Below, in pieces: positions 15,443-24,718 of a stretch of DNA of 64,000 nucleotides. The DNA lies in NCBI GenBank assembly GCA_963707125.1, contig CAVPOU010000004.1, positions 620,001 to 684,000 of the forward strand. Direction: 5' to 3'. How positions within the stretch are numbered: the stretch's first letter is position 1; each line of letters opens with the position of its first letter. Both the position numbers and the translations under genes were made by a program. The notes beneath the pieces are model-generated. The model was not told the origin of the DNA. It worked only from the letters and a program-made list of their open reading frames with translations, and searched no databases. This DNA is from CAVPDE01 sp963707125. GTDB taxonomy: Bacteria; Desulfobacterota; DSM-4660; Desulfatiglandales; HGW-15.

Positions 15443-18313
15443 ATGATGCTTGGATCAATAATCAAAGGTATTTTCGGCAGCAAGAACGAGAGGGAGCTCA
15501 AACGAATGGCTCCCCTGGTCGATAAGATCAACAGCCTGGAGCCGCAGTATCAATCCCTGTCGGATGCAGAGCTTCAGGCGAAGACGCCCGAGTTCAAGGA
15601 GAGGCTCTCAAAGGGTGAGCCTCTGGATGACCTGCTTCCCGAGGCATTTGCCGCGGTTCGGGAGGCTTCCGTGCGGGTGCTCCGCATGAGGCACTTTGAC
15701 GTTCAGCTCATCGGTGGGGTTGTGCTTCACGAAGGAAAGATTTCGGAGATGAAAACCGGTGAGGGCAAAACCCTGGCTGCAACTCTTCCCCTGTATCTCA
15801 ATGCGCTCACAGGCCGTGGTGTCCATCTCGTGACGGTGAACGACTACCTGGCCAGGCGTGATGCGGAGTGGATGGGCGGAATCTACAAATTCCTCGGTTT
15901 ATCCGTCGGTATCATTCTGCATGGCCTTGATGACACCGCGAGGAGGGCTGCCTACGCCTGCGATATCACTTATGGCACCAACAATGAATTCGGTTTCGAC
16001 TATCTCAGGGACAACATGAAATTTGACCTCCGGGACTTTGCCCAGCGGGGCTTCCAGTATGCCATCGTGGATGAGGTGGACAGCATCCTGATTGACGAAG
16101 CCAGGACGCCTCTCATTATCAGCGGGCCCGTGGAGCGGAGCGAGAACAAGACGTATGTGGAGGTCAAGCCCATGGTCATCAACCTGAGGAGGAAGCAGAG
16201 CGCGGTCGTTCGGTCCATCCTCCAGGAGGCCAAAGAGCTTCTCGATACTTCAGGGGATGGAGACCGGAGCATTGAGCTGCTCCTCAAGGTCAAGCGCGGG
16301 GATCCCAAGAACCCCGGTTTTCTGGACATCATCGCCAAGAATCAGACTCTGAAGAAAGAGATCGACCGGCTGGAGGCCATGCTGAGCGCCCAGAAAGTTC
16401 TCCCGGAGATCGACCAGGATCTCTACTGCGTCATCGACGAGCGAAGCAATGCGGTCGAGTTGACCGACAAGGGGATCAAACTTCTGGCCGGCGGCGGCAC
16501 AGGGGATTTCTCCCTTCCGGACATTGACGAAGAAGGCCACATCATCCGTGAGGATCAGAGCCTCCGCGAGGATGAGAAAACCCTCCGCCTCAAGGAAGTG
16601 GAAGACCGCTATTTGCGCACCTCGGAACTGCTCCATGCCACACACCAGCTCATCAAAGCTTACTGGCTCTTTGAAAAGGACGTCCACTACGTGATCAAGG
16701 ACGACCAGGTGATGATCGTGGATGAGTTCACGGGGCGAATGATGCCGGGCCGGCGCTGGAGCGACGGCCTTCACCAGGCCGTCGAGGCCAAGGAAGGAGT
16801 GAGCGTTGCCGAAGAAAATCAGACCCTGGCGACCATCACCTTCCAGAACTTCTTTCGCATGTACGAGAAGCTGGCAGGGATGACCGGAACGGCCGACACC
16901 GAGGCCGCGGAATTCATGAGCACCTACAAGCTGGATGTGGTCGTTGTTCCCACCAACAAGAAAATGATCCGCAACGATTCCCCTGACGCGATCTACAAGA
17001 CCGATCGGGAGAAGTTCAAGGCCGTTGTGGAGGAGATCAAGGACCTTCATGACAGGGGCCAGCCTGTCCTGGTGGGCACGATCACCATTGAGAAATCCGA
17101 GATGCTGAGCAAGATGCTGACCCGGACAGGGGTCCCCCATTCCGTCCTCAATGCGAAGCACCATGAGAAGGAAGCGGAAATCGTGGCCAGGGCCGGTCAG
17201 TCAAAAACCGTGACCATCTCCACCAACATGGCCGGTCGAGGCACGGATATTGTGCTCGGGGACGGGGTCGTGGACCTGGGCGGACTTCACATCCTGGGAA
17301 CGGAGAGGCATGAGAGCAGGCGAATCGACAACCAGCTCCGGGGCCGTTCCGGCCGCCAGGGAGACCCGGGCAGTTCCCGTTTCTATCTTTCCCTTGAGGA
17401 CGACCTTCTCAGAATTTTCGGGTCCGGCCGGATTGCCTCGGTCATGGGTCGCCTGGGCATGGAGGAAGGCGAACCCATTGAACACAACCTGATCTCCAAG
17501 GCCATCGAAAACGCCCAGAAGAAGGTCGAGGCTCATAACTTCGACATCAGGAAACACCTTCTCGAATACGATGATGTGATGAACACCCAGAGAGACATCA
17601 TCTATTCGCTGAGAAAGGAGGTTCTTTCCGGTGAGGGGATCGTCGACATTGTTCGCACGATGATGGAAGAAAAGGTGGACGCTCTGATCGATACGTACAC
17701 CGATCCAAAGGCAGACCCGGAGGAATGGGAGATCCAGGGATTAAAGGATCACGTAACCCGCCTTTTTGGGGTTCGCTTGAAGCTCGGGCCGCCGGATATG
17801 GGGGAAGAAGCATTCCGCGCCCTGAAGCAGGATGAGCTCAGGGAGACGCTCAAGGAAGAAGCGTGGAAAGCTCACGAGAAGAGGGAGATGGAATTCGGAA
17901 AAGAGGATCTCAAGTCGATCGAGAAGTACATCCTCCTTCAAATCATTGATCATCAGTGGGTGGATCATCTCCAGGACATGGAGAGCATGAAGGAAGGCAT
18001 TGGCCTGAGAGGTTATGGCCATCTCGATCCGCTGAGAGAGTATAAAAAAGAGGGGTTTGCTCTTTTTGAAGGGCTGATGGATCGGATCAGAGAAGAGACT
18101 CTGGTGACCCTTTCACGCATCCGTCTCATGAAGGAAAAACCGAAGGAGGAAGAACTGCCTCGCAAAAGGGCAAGGGTCATGCAGTTCAGCCATGGAGAGG
18201 GGCCGGAAAAAATCGAGACGGTCAGAAGAGAGGGCAAGAAAGTCGGCCGCAATGATCCGTGTCCTTGCGGGAGCGGCAAAAAGTATAAGAAGTGTTGTGG
18301 AAAAAACGCTTGA
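15443..18313 (+). CDS. secA: Preprotein translocase ATPase SecA
   Basis: The motor of the Sec export pathway, 956 residues. Visible motifs are Walker A MKTGEGKT (about 100), Walker B DEVDSILIDEARTPLIISG (about 206), TGTADTEAAEF, TNMAGRGTDI (about 594), QLRGRSGRQGDPG and the C-terminal zinc finger CPCGSGKKYKKCCGK that binds SecB or ribosomes. An insertion of about 130 residues (roughly 240-375) after the SGPVE segment carries charged helices. A TATAAT-like -10 at 15381 lies 62 bases before the start. Confidence 0.97.
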   Translation: MMLGSIIKGIFGSKNERELKRMAPLVDKINSLEPQYQSLSDAELQAKTPEFKERLSKGEPLDDLLPEAFAAVREASVRVLRMRHFDVQLIGGVVLHEGKISEMKTGEGKTLAATLPLYLNALTGRGVHLVTVNDYLARRDAEWMGGIYKFLGLSVGIILHGLDDTARRAAYACDITYGTNNEFGFDYLRDNMKFDLRDFAQRGFQYAIVDEVDSILIDEARTPLIISGPVERSENKTYVEVKPMVINLRRKQSAVVRSILQEAKELLDTSGDGDRSIELLLKVKRGDPKNPGFLDIIAKNQTLKKEIDRLEAMLSAQKVLPEIDQDLYCVIDERSNAVELTDKGIKLLAGGGTGDFSLPDIDEEGHIIREDQSLREDEKTLRLKEVEDRYLRTSELLHATHQLIKAYWLFEKDVHYVIKDDQVMIVDEFTGRMMPGRRWSDGLHQAVEAKEGVSVAEENQTLATITFQNFFRMYEKLAGMTGTADTEAAEFMSTYKLDVVVVPTNKKMIRNDSPDAIYKTDREKFKAVVEEIKDLHDRGQPVLVGTITIEKSEMLSKMLTRTGVPHSVLNAKHHEKEAEIVARAGQSKTVTISTNMAGRGTDIVLGDGVVDLGGLHILGTERHESRRIDNQLRGRSGRQGDPGSSRFYLSLEDDLLRIFGSGRIASVMGRLGMEEGEPIEHNLISKAIENAQKKVEAHNFDIRKHLLEYDDVMNTQRDIIYSLRKEVLSGEGIVDIVRTMMEEKVDALIDTYTDPKADPEEWEIQGLKDHVTRLFGVRLKLGPPDMGEEAFRALKQDELRETLKEEAWKAHEKREMEFGKEDLKSIEKYILLQIIDHQWVDHLQDMESMKEGIGLRGYGHLDPLREYKKEGFALFEGLMDRIREETLVTLSRIRLMKEKPKEEELPRKRARVMQFSHGEGPEKIETVRREGKKVGRNDPCPCGSGKKYKKCCGKNA

Positions 18314-18330
18314 GTCGTGCGGAGTTGGAT

Positions 18331-19515
18331 ATGGGTGATTATTTCGTTCGCGGTTTCAAAGCGTCGGCGATAGCTGCCGGTATTAAGAAAAGGGGAGGTT
18401 TGGACCTCGCTCTGATCTTCTCTGAAAGAGAAGCGAGCGCGGCCGGAGTATTCACAGGCAATAAGGTCAAAGCAGCTCCTGTTCTCGTCAGTCAGGAGAA
18501 TATCAAAAAGGGCAGGGCCAGGGCCATTGTTGCGAATTCCGGCAATGCCAATGCCTGCACCGGGGAAGAAGGACTTAGGAGCGCCAGGTTTACGATCGAT
18601 CGAGTGGCCGTTGAACTGGGGATCGGGTTTGAAGAAGTGCTTGTCGCCTCCACAGGAGTGATTGGAGCGCCCCTGAACACGGGTGTGATCGGGAAGGCGA
18701 TTCCGGAACTTGTAAAGGGACTGTCGTCTGATGCCATCCCTCGAGTTGTGGACGCGATCATGACCACGGATTCTTTTCCCAAGCTCTCTTTGTTTGAAGG
18801 AAACGCCGGCGGAAAATCTTACAAGGTTCTGGGGATGGCAAAAGGAGCAGGGATGATCATGCCTGACATGGCGACCATGCTCTGCTTCATCATCACCGAC
18901 ATCGCCGTTGATCCGGCTCGCCTGAACGAGGCCCTTGTCTGGGGCGTGGAAAGAACCTTCAACAGGATCAGCGTGGATGGGGACATGAGCACGAACGACA
19001 CGGTCTTTGTTCTCGCCAACGGCTCAGCCGGGAACGGAAGCCTGAGCCCTGAGGATTTTCAGGGGTTCAAGACAGGGCTGACCAGGGTGATGGATGAGCT
19101 CTCCACCATGATCGTGAGAGACGGCGAAGGGGCGACGAAACTGGTCCGCATTGCGGTTAAAGGAGCGGCGACACCTGCTGATGCGCTCACGGCGGCCAGG
19201 ACCGTTGCCAATTCCGCTCTGGTCAAGACCGCTTTCTATGGCTCGGATCCCAACTGGGGGCGAATCATGGCTGCTCTGGGCCGGTCAGGGGTCCGAATGA
19301 GGGAGGAAGCCGTTACCATCTCGGTGGATGACGTGAAGATCGTGGAAAGGGGCATGGGCAGAGGGGCTGAGCCAGAAGCCAAGGCAGCTGAGAGAATGAA
19401 GGGTAAGGAGTTTTCCTTGACTGTGGATCTTCACGAGGGGGAGTTCGAAGATCACATCACCACCTGCGATCTGACCCATGAGTATGTTACCATCAATGCA
19501 GACTACAGAACCTAA
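18331..19515 (+). CDS. argJ: Glutamate N-acetyltransferase / amino-acid acetyltransferase
   Basis: Transfers acetyl from N-acetylornithine to glutamate in arginine synthesis and may also use acetyl-CoA. It has 394 residues. The self-cleavage site is GAGMIMPDMATMLCFI (about 179-194), with the threonine in MATML as nucleophile after cleavage. Other signatures are VANSGNANACTG (about 68) and the C-terminal HEYVTINADYRT. Start ATG 18331 follows a GGAG site; a longer in-frame reading would overlap secA. Distance to secA is 17 bases. Confidence 0.93.
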   Translation: MGDYFVRGFKASAIAAGIKKRGGLDLALIFSEREASAAGVFTGNKVKAAPVLVSQENIKKGRARAIVANSGNANACTGEEGLRSARFTIDRVAVELGIGFEEVLVASTGVIGAPLNTGVIGKAIPELVKGLSSDAIPRVVDAIMTTDSFPKLSLFEGNAGGKSYKVLGMAKGAGMIMPDMATMLCFIITDIAVDPARLNEALVWGVERTFNRISVDGDMSTNDTVFVLANGSAGNGSLSPEDFQGFKTGLTRVMDELSTMIVRDGEGATKLVRIAVKGAATPADALTAARTVANSALVKTAFYGSDPNWGRIMAALGRSGVRMREEAVTISVDDVKIVERGMGRGAEPEAKAAERMKGKEFSLTVDLHEGEFEDHITTCDLTHEYVTINADYRT

Positions 19516-19518
19516 CAG

Positions 19519-19643
19519 CAGGTTGCTGAAAAACGCCCATCTACATCGTTGCCCTCATCCCTCGTCATTGCGACGTACTGGATTGTACGTCTCACTCCTC
19601 GGGATTTCGGGCGCCTTGTATCTGGACGTTTTTGAGCAACCTG
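19519..19643. repeat. 125-bp MITE-like element, copy 1
   Basis: The ends are inverted: CAGGTTGCTGAAAAACG and CGTTTTTGAGCAACCTG. The interior is about 85 percent identical to copy 2 at 23042-23166. It starts 4 bases after the argJ stop codon. No ORF. Confidence 0.85.
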
Positions 19644-19754
19644 CGAAAAGATAAGTTCTGAATTCGAGGCACGAAACAATTTCAAATGACCTAAATTCAA
19701 ATGTCTTAAACAGTAGCCTTTCATACAAATAGGACATTTGAACCCGTCCGACAA

Positions 19755-19852
19755 TTCCCTCTCCCTTGAGGGAGAGGGTCGGGGTGAGGGTGTAAGTGCT
19801 TCGATCCACACCCCCTCACCTAGCCTCTCCCCCTCGAGAGGGAGAGGAATTT
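19755..19852. repeat. C-rich palindromic repeat pair
   Basis: CCCTCTCCCTTGAGGGAGAGGG and its partner CCCCTCACC...CGAGAGGGAGAGG lie face to face. They belong to the dispersed family also seen near 1370, 9350, 31860, 36940, 37490 and 40640. No gene lies between argJ and the guanylyltransferase. Confidence 0.65.
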
Positions 19853-19970
19853 TGGGTCGTCGCACAGCCTCATTTGGGTCATTAGGAATTTGGAATTTGT
19901 TTCGAATTTTGTGCTTTAAGCAGTGCTTTTCCGAGTTATTGAATCCGGGACGGATTCGGAGTGACCGATT

Positions 19971-21047
19971 ATGTATGTTGTCATTATGGCTGGTGGTTCG
20001 GGGACGCGGTTCTGGCCGGTGAGCCGAAAAACGAGACCGAAGCAATTTCTCAATATCACGGGCAAAGGACCCATGGTGCTTGAGACCTGCGACAGGATGG
20101 TGCCTGCTGCAAAGGACGAGCAGATCATCCTCGTTCTTGGCCAGGAGCACAGGGAGGAGGCAACCTCCCTTTTCAGGGAAAGAAGGGTCCATCTCCTGGC
20201 TGAGCCTGTGGGGAGAAATACGGCCCCCTGTATGGGACTCGGGGCCATTTATGCTTCTTATCTCGGATGCAGCGATCCCGTGGCTTTCCTTCCTGCAGAC
20301 CATTTTGTGTCGAACCCCTCCGCCCTGCTGGAAAGCATTCGTGGTGCCGCAGAGATCGCCGCTTCCGGCCCGATCGTGACTCTCGGCATTGTTCCTACGA
20401 GGCCTGAAACAGGCTATGGGTATATTCAGTGGTCAGAGGAGCGGCCGGACTTCTGGGAGCAGAAAGCCTACAGGGTGAAAGCCTTTGTGGAAAAGCCTAC
20501 CCTCGGCAAGGCAAGGCAGTATCTCGTCAGAGGAGATTACCTGTGGAACGCAGGGATTTTCGTGGCGACTCCTCAAGCCATTCTGAAAGAGATCGAACTT
20601 TACCTTCCCGGTCTTCACGAGGGATTGATGCGGCTGAAGCCGGCACTGGGAACCGATGGTTTTGAGAATGTGCTGGAAGAGGTCTATGAGAGGCTGGAAT
20701 CCGTATCCTTTGATTACGGGATCATGGAAAGGACCAGTTCGCCCGTATTTGTGGTTCCCTGTGACTGCGGCTGGAGCGATGTCGGCTCGTGGGAATCGCT
20801 CTATGAGTTGAGAGAAGAAGACTATGACGATAAGCAGAACCTTAAAGAAGGGGAATGCCTTCTGGTGGACTGCAAGGGAAGTTTTGTTTCGAGCCGGGGA
20901 GGGCGGCTTGTCTCCTGTCTCGGGCTGAAGAACTGCCTGGTCATCGATACCCCGGAGGCCTTGCTGGTGGCGGATCTTAAGAAATCGCAGGAGGTCAGAA
21001 AGATTATCGATTTGCTGAAGCGGAACAGGAAGGATGACCTGCTGTGA
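19971..21047 (+). CDS. manC: Mannose-1-phosphate guanylyltransferase
   Basis: Makes GDP-mannose from mannose-1-phosphate and GTP for polysaccharide synthesis. The nucleotidyltransferase signature MAGGSGTRFWPVSRKTRPKQ is at the N-terminus. FLPADHF (about 104), the VEKP segment (about 169) and WNAGIFVA follow in family order. At 358 residues it is the short form without the fused isomerase domain. The end overlaps the start of the phosphomannomutase gene by 4 bases (GTGA), so the two steps to GDP-mannose are co-translated. Confidence 0.92.
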   Translation: MYVVIMAGGSGTRFWPVSRKTRPKQFLNITGKGPMVLETCDRMVPAAKDEQIILVLGQEHREEATSLFRERRVHLLAEPVGRNTAPCMGLGAIYASYLGCSDPVAFLPADHFVSNPSALLESIRGAAEIAASGPIVTLGIVPTRPETGYGYIQWSEERPDFWEQKAYRVKAFVEKPTLGKARQYLVRGDYLWNAGIFVATPQAILKEIELYLPGLHEGLMRLKPALGTDGFENVLEEVYERLESVSFDYGIMERTSSPVFVVPCDCGWSDVGSWESLYELREEDYDDKQNLKEGECLLVDCKGSFVSSRGGRLVSCLGLKNCLVIDTPEALLVADLKKSQEVRKIIDLLKRNRKDDLL

Positions 21048-22402
21048 ACCCGAACATCTTTCGAGAGTACGATATCCGGGGCAAGGTGCCGGAGGAGTTG
21101 AATCGAGAAACAGCCTTCAGGCTGGGCCTCTCTTTCGGGGCCTACTACCAGAGTTCCGGAGCAAAACGGATTGCCCTGGGCCGGGATTGCCGCCTGAGTT
21201 CGCAGGAACTCCGGCTAGGCGTGATCGAAGGAATGATGGATGCGGGGATTCACGTGAAAGAAGTGGGAATGGTTCCCACGCCGCTCCTCTATTTTTCTCT
21301 TCATCATCTGGACGTGGACGGCGGTATCCAGATCACGGGAAGCCACAACCCTCCTGAGTATAACGGGTTCAAAATCTGCCTTGGGAAAACGACGATCTAC
21401 GGAGAGGAGATCCAGAAACTCCGCAGGATCGGTGAGAGCGGGTCGTTTCCGAAAGGAAAGGGGAGCGTTGAAAGCAAGGAGGTGATCCAACCCTACCAGG
21501 AGGAAGTTCTGAAAAGGATCCGCTGCGGGCAGATCTCAAGAAGAGTGGTTCTGGATGCGGGAAACGGCGTGGCAGGTCTTGTGGCGCCTGAGCTTTACAG
21601 CAGAATGGGCATTGAGGTCGAAAGACTTTTTTGTGAACCGGATGGCCGTTTTCCAAACCATCATCCGGATCCGACCCTCCCGGAAAATCTGAATCACCTC
21701 ATTCAAAGGGTGAGCGACACGTCCGCAGACCTGGGGATCGCCTTTGACGGTGACGCTGATCGGATCGGGGTGGTGGACCGCAGAGGCAGGATCATATGGG
21801 GTGACCAGCTCATGATCATCTTTTCCAGAGATCTGCTGAAGCGGCATCCCGGAGCCAAGATCATCGGCGAAGTCAAGTGCTCCCAGGTGCTCTATGATGA
21901 TATTCGGAAGAATGGCGGGATACCGATCATGTGGAAGGCAGGTCATTCCTTGATCAAAGCGAAGATGAAGGAGGAGGGCGCCCTTCTGGCCGGAGAAATG
22001 AGCGGTCACATTTTTTTTGCGGAACGTTATTTCGGCTATGACGATGCGATCTACGCGGGTGCCCGGTTGCTCGAAATTCTCACGACCGAGAATAAAGAGA
22101 TCGAAGAACTTCTCGCCGGTGTCCCTTCCCTGGTGAGCACGCCGGAGATTCGCATGGACTGCCCTGATGATAAGAAGTTTCAGGTCGTGGCTGCTCTTGC
22201 CTCGGAGTTCAAGAAAGAATACCAGGTCATCGATGTGGATGGAGCAAGAGTTGTTTTCGACGGTGGATGGGGACTGATCCGGGCATCCAACACTCAGCCC
22301 GTGCTTGTCCTTCGATTCGAGGCCGAGGATCAGAAGACCCTGCACGAAATCCAGAAGATCTTTATGGATAAACTCGCCAAGAAGGGGTTGGGAGGCAAAT
22401 GA
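21044..22402 (+). CDS. manB: Phosphomannomutase / phosphoglucomutase
   Basis: Interconverts hexose-6- and hexose-1-phosphates, feeding the preceding guanylyltransferase. It starts with GTG (NPNIFREYDIRGKVPEEL). The active-site serine loop is ITGSHNPPEYNGFK (about 97-110), the Mg2+ loop is GIAFDGDADRIGVVD (about 236-250) and the sugar-binding loop is GEMSGHIFFAERY. It has 452 residues, AlgC/ManB type. It overlaps rdgB by 4 bases (ATGA). Confidence 0.93.
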   Translation: MNPNIFREYDIRGKVPEELNRETAFRLGLSFGAYYQSSGAKRIALGRDCRLSSQELRLGVIEGMMDAGIHVKEVGMVPTPLLYFSLHHLDVDGGIQITGSHNPPEYNGFKICLGKTTIYGEEIQKLRRIGESGSFPKGKGSVESKEVIQPYQEEVLKRIRCGQISRRVVLDAGNGVAGLVAPELYSRMGIEVERLFCEPDGRFPNHHPDPTLPENLNHLIQRVSDTSADLGIAFDGDADRIGVVDRRGRIIWGDQLMIIFSRDLLKRHPGAKIIGEVKCSQVLYDDIRKNGGIPIMWKAGHSLIKAKMKEEGALLAGEMSGHIFFAERYFGYDDAIYAGARLLEILTTENKEIEELLAGVPSLVSTPEIRMDCPDDKKFQVVAALASEFKKEYQVIDVDGARVVFDGGWGLIRASNTQPVLVLRFEAEDQKTLHEIQKIFMDKLAKKGLGGK

Positions 22403-23028
22403 TCGACCGGCTCCTGGTGCTCGCAACCCGGAATGAGGGGAAGATCGCTGAGTTCAAAACCCTTTTTTCCGGTTTCCCAATCGAAATGAAAAGCCTAAAT
22501 GACTTCGGGCCCATTCCGGAGGTTGTGGAGGACGGCAAAACCTTTGAGGACAACGCCTACAAGAAGGCTCATTTTACTGCGAAGGTATTGGGTTTCCCGG
22601 CCCTTGCCGACGATTCAGGGTTGGTGGTGGGGGCTCTCGGAGGGCAGCCCGGCGTCTTTTCCGGCCGTTATGCCGGAGAGGGTGCAGGAGACGGGGCAAA
22701 CATCCTCAAGCTTCTGAGCGCCATGGAGGGAGTAAGCGACCGAAGAGCCGCTTTCGAATGTGTCATTGCCATTGCAGTTCCCAGAGGACCTGCCCTGATC
22801 TATGGCGGGAGATGTGAAGGGGAGATCGCAAGAGAGCAGATCGGCAGGAACGGCTTTGGCTATGATCCGGTTTTTTTCTATCAACACCTGGGGAAAACTT
22901 TTGCGGAGATGAGCCAGGAGGAGAAGAACCGGGTCAGCCACAGGGGAAAAGCCATGGCAAAACTCCTTGATGAATTTGATAAGGTGCTCATATGGATGGC
23001 GCAGAGGCTTGCTGAGGAACCATTCTGA
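22399..23028 (+). CDS. rdgB: XTP/dITP pyrophosphatase (RdgB/HAM1)
   Basis: Removes non-canonical purine triphosphates (XTP, ITP, dITP). Family signatures: LVLATRNEGKIAEFK at the N-terminus (substrate loop), FEDNAYKKA, ALADDSGLVVGALGGQPGVFSGRYAG (about 71-96) and GFGYDPVFF (about 153). It has 209 residues, slightly longer than usual because of the C-terminal extension. It is last in the manC-manB-rdgB set, and a MITE-like element follows 13 bases after its stop. Confidence 0.95.
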   Translation: MIDRLLVLATRNEGKIAEFKTLFSGFPIEMKSLNDFGPIPEVVEDGKTFEDNAYKKAHFTAKVLGFPALADDSGLVVGALGGQPGVFSGRYAGEGAGDGANILKLLSAMEGVSDRRAAFECVIAIAVPRGPALIYGGRCEGEIAREQIGRNGFGYDPVFFYQHLGKTFAEMSQEEKNRVSHRGKAMAKLLDEFDKVLIWMAQRLAEEPF

Positions 23029-23041
23029 ATGGAGATTATAA

Positions 23042-23166
23042 CAGGTCGCTGAAAAACGCCCATCTACGGCGTTGCCCTCATCCCTCGTCGTTGCGACGTA
23101 CGATAATGTACGACTCACTCCTCGGGATTTCGGGCGCCTTGTATCTGGGCATTTTTGAGCAACCTG
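23042..23166. repeat. 125-bp MITE-like element, copy 2
   Basis: Same orientation and length as copy 1 at 19519-19643, with ends CAGGTCGCTGAAAAACG and CATTTTTGAGCAACCTG. The central GCGACGTAC...TGTACG(A/T)C motif is itself palindromic. Confidence 0.85.
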
Positions 23167-23228
23167 AGGACCGCGCAAATGCATTCCAAAGCTTTAAATT
23201 GTTCATATCAAAAAAAGCGGGCAGTTCG

Positions 23229-23256
23229 TTGACAGGGCGCTTTTAATGAATAGTAT
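23229..23256 (+). promoter_or_regulatory. Sigma70-type promoter of the HesB-like selenoprotein gene
   Basis: TTGACA (23229-23234), a 16-nt spacer and TAGTAT (23251-23256) lie about 35 bases before the start codon. Confidence 0.55.
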
Positions 23257-23291
23257 TTAAGTCAACAATTATAAGGGGGATGAAAACTAAT

Positions 23292-23627
23292 ATGGATACC
23301 AATACCTTTCAAGTAACTGAAAAAGCGGATCAAATGATACAGCAGTTCTTTCAGGAGAAGAAAGACAAGCCGATTATTAGGGTTTTCCTTTCTCAGGGTG
23401 GGTGATCAGGTCCCTCTCTGGGGATGGCTCTGGATGAGCCGAAAGATGATGATGAGATCGTGAAGAGCAATGGGATTACCTATCTTGTAAACAAGGAATT
23501 GTTGGATCAGGCCAAGCCCATTACAATAGATTTTGTTGAATCCGGATGGGGTTCAGGTTTTTCGATTAATTCCAACCTTGCCAAGGGTGCCAAGGATGGA
23601 GCCTGCGGAAGCTGCTCTACCTGCTAA
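23292..23627 (+). CDS. HesB/IscA-like selenoprotein
   Basis: The 112-codon frame from ATG 23292 to TAA 23627 contains one TGA at 23403-23405 (codon 38), inside RVFLSQGG-U-SGPSLGMALDEP. IscA-family proteins carry a Cys at this spot, and a Sec-containing HesB-like family is established in deltaproteobacteria and other anaerobes. The C-terminal motif DGACGSCSTC supplies the remaining thiols, and GSGFSIN matches the family core. A hairpin GGCTC-TGGAT-GAGCC lies 21-35 nt after the UGA, the expected SECIS position. The ATG at 23280 directly abuts GGGGG, so 23292, 12 bases after it, is the likelier start. It probably carries or delivers Fe-S clusters or acts as a redox protein (inference). A sigma70 promoter and terminator make it a single-gene unit. 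Confidence 0.92.
23426..23440 (+). promoter_or_regulatory. SECIS hairpin of the HesB-like selenoprotein
   Basis: Stem GGCTC / GAGCC with loop TGGAT. The loop GG lies 27-28 nt after the UGA, within the usual window for bacterial SECIS elements. Confidence 0.8.
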
Positions 23628-23632
23628 GCCTC

Positions 23633-23678
23633 AAGGCCGCCAACCTGAAGAACCGGAAGGTTCATGGTTGGCGGCCTT
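23633..23678 (+). terminator. Terminator after the HesB-like selenoprotein gene
   Basis: A long stem AAGGCCGCCAACC / GGTTGGCGGCCTT encloses a second small hairpin and is followed by a T-rich GCTCTTTTC. It starts 6 bases after the stop codon. Confidence 0.75.
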
Positions 23679-23784
23679 GCTCTTTTCTCTGCCCGGCAAA
23701 ATCCCTTCTGCCCGCCTTTCAAGACAGGGTTTCAGTCTTTACAGATAGAAGGAATTCGGATATTTCTATTCCCGGGCCCCAACC

Positions 23785-24441
23785 ATGATCCGGGAAAAAG
23801 TAAAAAAACTGTTAGGGGAACTGCCCGAAGGTGTTCTCCTGGTCGGCGCTGCAAAGACTCGCACGCCCGACGAAATCCTGGAGGCCATTGAGGCCGGCCT
23901 GGAGATCGTGGGGGAGAACTACGTTCAGGAGGCGGAGAATGCCTTTGAGAAAATCGGCCACAGGGCCAAGTGGCACATGATCGGGCATCTGCAAACCAAC
24001 AAAGTCAAGAAAGCCGCGCGAGTCTTCGACATGATCGAGACCGTGAGTTCCATGAGGCTGGCCGAGGAGATCGACAAGACCTGCGCGAAGATCAGCAAGG
24101 TGATGCCTGTTCTCATTGAGATTAACAGCGGTGAAGAGGAGCAGAAATCGGGAGTGAAACCGGATGGGGCTGTGAACCTGATTCGAGAGATGTCCTCCCT
24201 AAAGAACATCAAAATAGCGGGGTTGATGACCATGGGTCCTTTTGCAGGGGATCCTGAAGAGTCAAGGCCCTATTTCCAGAAAACGAGAAAGCTCTTCGAT
24301 GCCCTGAAGGCCTTGGAGCTTCCGGGCGTGGAAATGACGTACCTTTCCATGGGCATGTCCAACTCCTACTTGGTGGCTGTCGAGGAAGGCGCCAACATGG
24401 TGCGCATCGGGACAAGGCTGTTTGGAGAAAGAAGTGCCTAA
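23785..24441 (+). CDS. YggS family pyridoxal-phosphate homeostasis protein
   Basis: A non-catalytic PLP-binding protein with the alanine-racemase barrel fold. The PLP lysine is in LLVGAAKTRTPDEI (about residue 25), then GENYVQEAENAF, WHMIGHLQTNK (about 71), LIEINSGEEEQKSG, GLMTMGP and the phosphate-binding LSMGMSNSY (about 186) with VRIGTRLFGER. It has 218 residues, typical length. Known members keep PLP levels balanced. It is followed by repeat DNA. Confidence 0.93.
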   Translation: MIREKVKKLLGELPEGVLLVGAAKTRTPDEILEAIEAGLEIVGENYVQEAENAFEKIGHRAKWHMIGHLQTNKVKKAARVFDMIETVSSMRLAEEIDKTCAKISKVMPVLIEINSGEEEQKSGVKPDGAVNLIREMSSLKNIKIAGLMTMGPFAGDPEESRPYFQKTRKLFDALKALELPGVEMTYLSMGMSNSYLVAVEEGANMVRIGTRLFGERSA

Positions 24442-24650
24442 AGTTGGAAAAAACAGAAGACAGAATACAGAAGAGAGTAGACAGAATCAAAAGAATGGAG
24501 TGTTGGAGTAACGGAGTGATGGAGTATTGGGTTTAAACCATTACTCCAGTACTCCAATGCCCCATTACTCCGAAGTCTTAAGAGCGATAAATGACCAACA
24601 ATAGGCAACGGACAACCGACAACGGACAACGGACGACAAGCGAACTGCAA
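24441..24650. repeat. Cluster of three degenerate short-unit repeat families
   Basis: AGACAGAATACAGAAGAGAG-type units are followed by inverted arms of GGAGTAACGGAGTGATGGAG (24496-24526) and its complement (24540-24572), then GACAACGGACAACGGACGAC units (24609-24640). No gene lies in the 277-base gap. Confidence 0.6.
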
Positions 24651-24718
24651 TGGGCAACCAGCGACAAGAGACCACTAGCCTGTTACCAACAATTCATCTC
24701 TGGAACGCATAGCCACGT

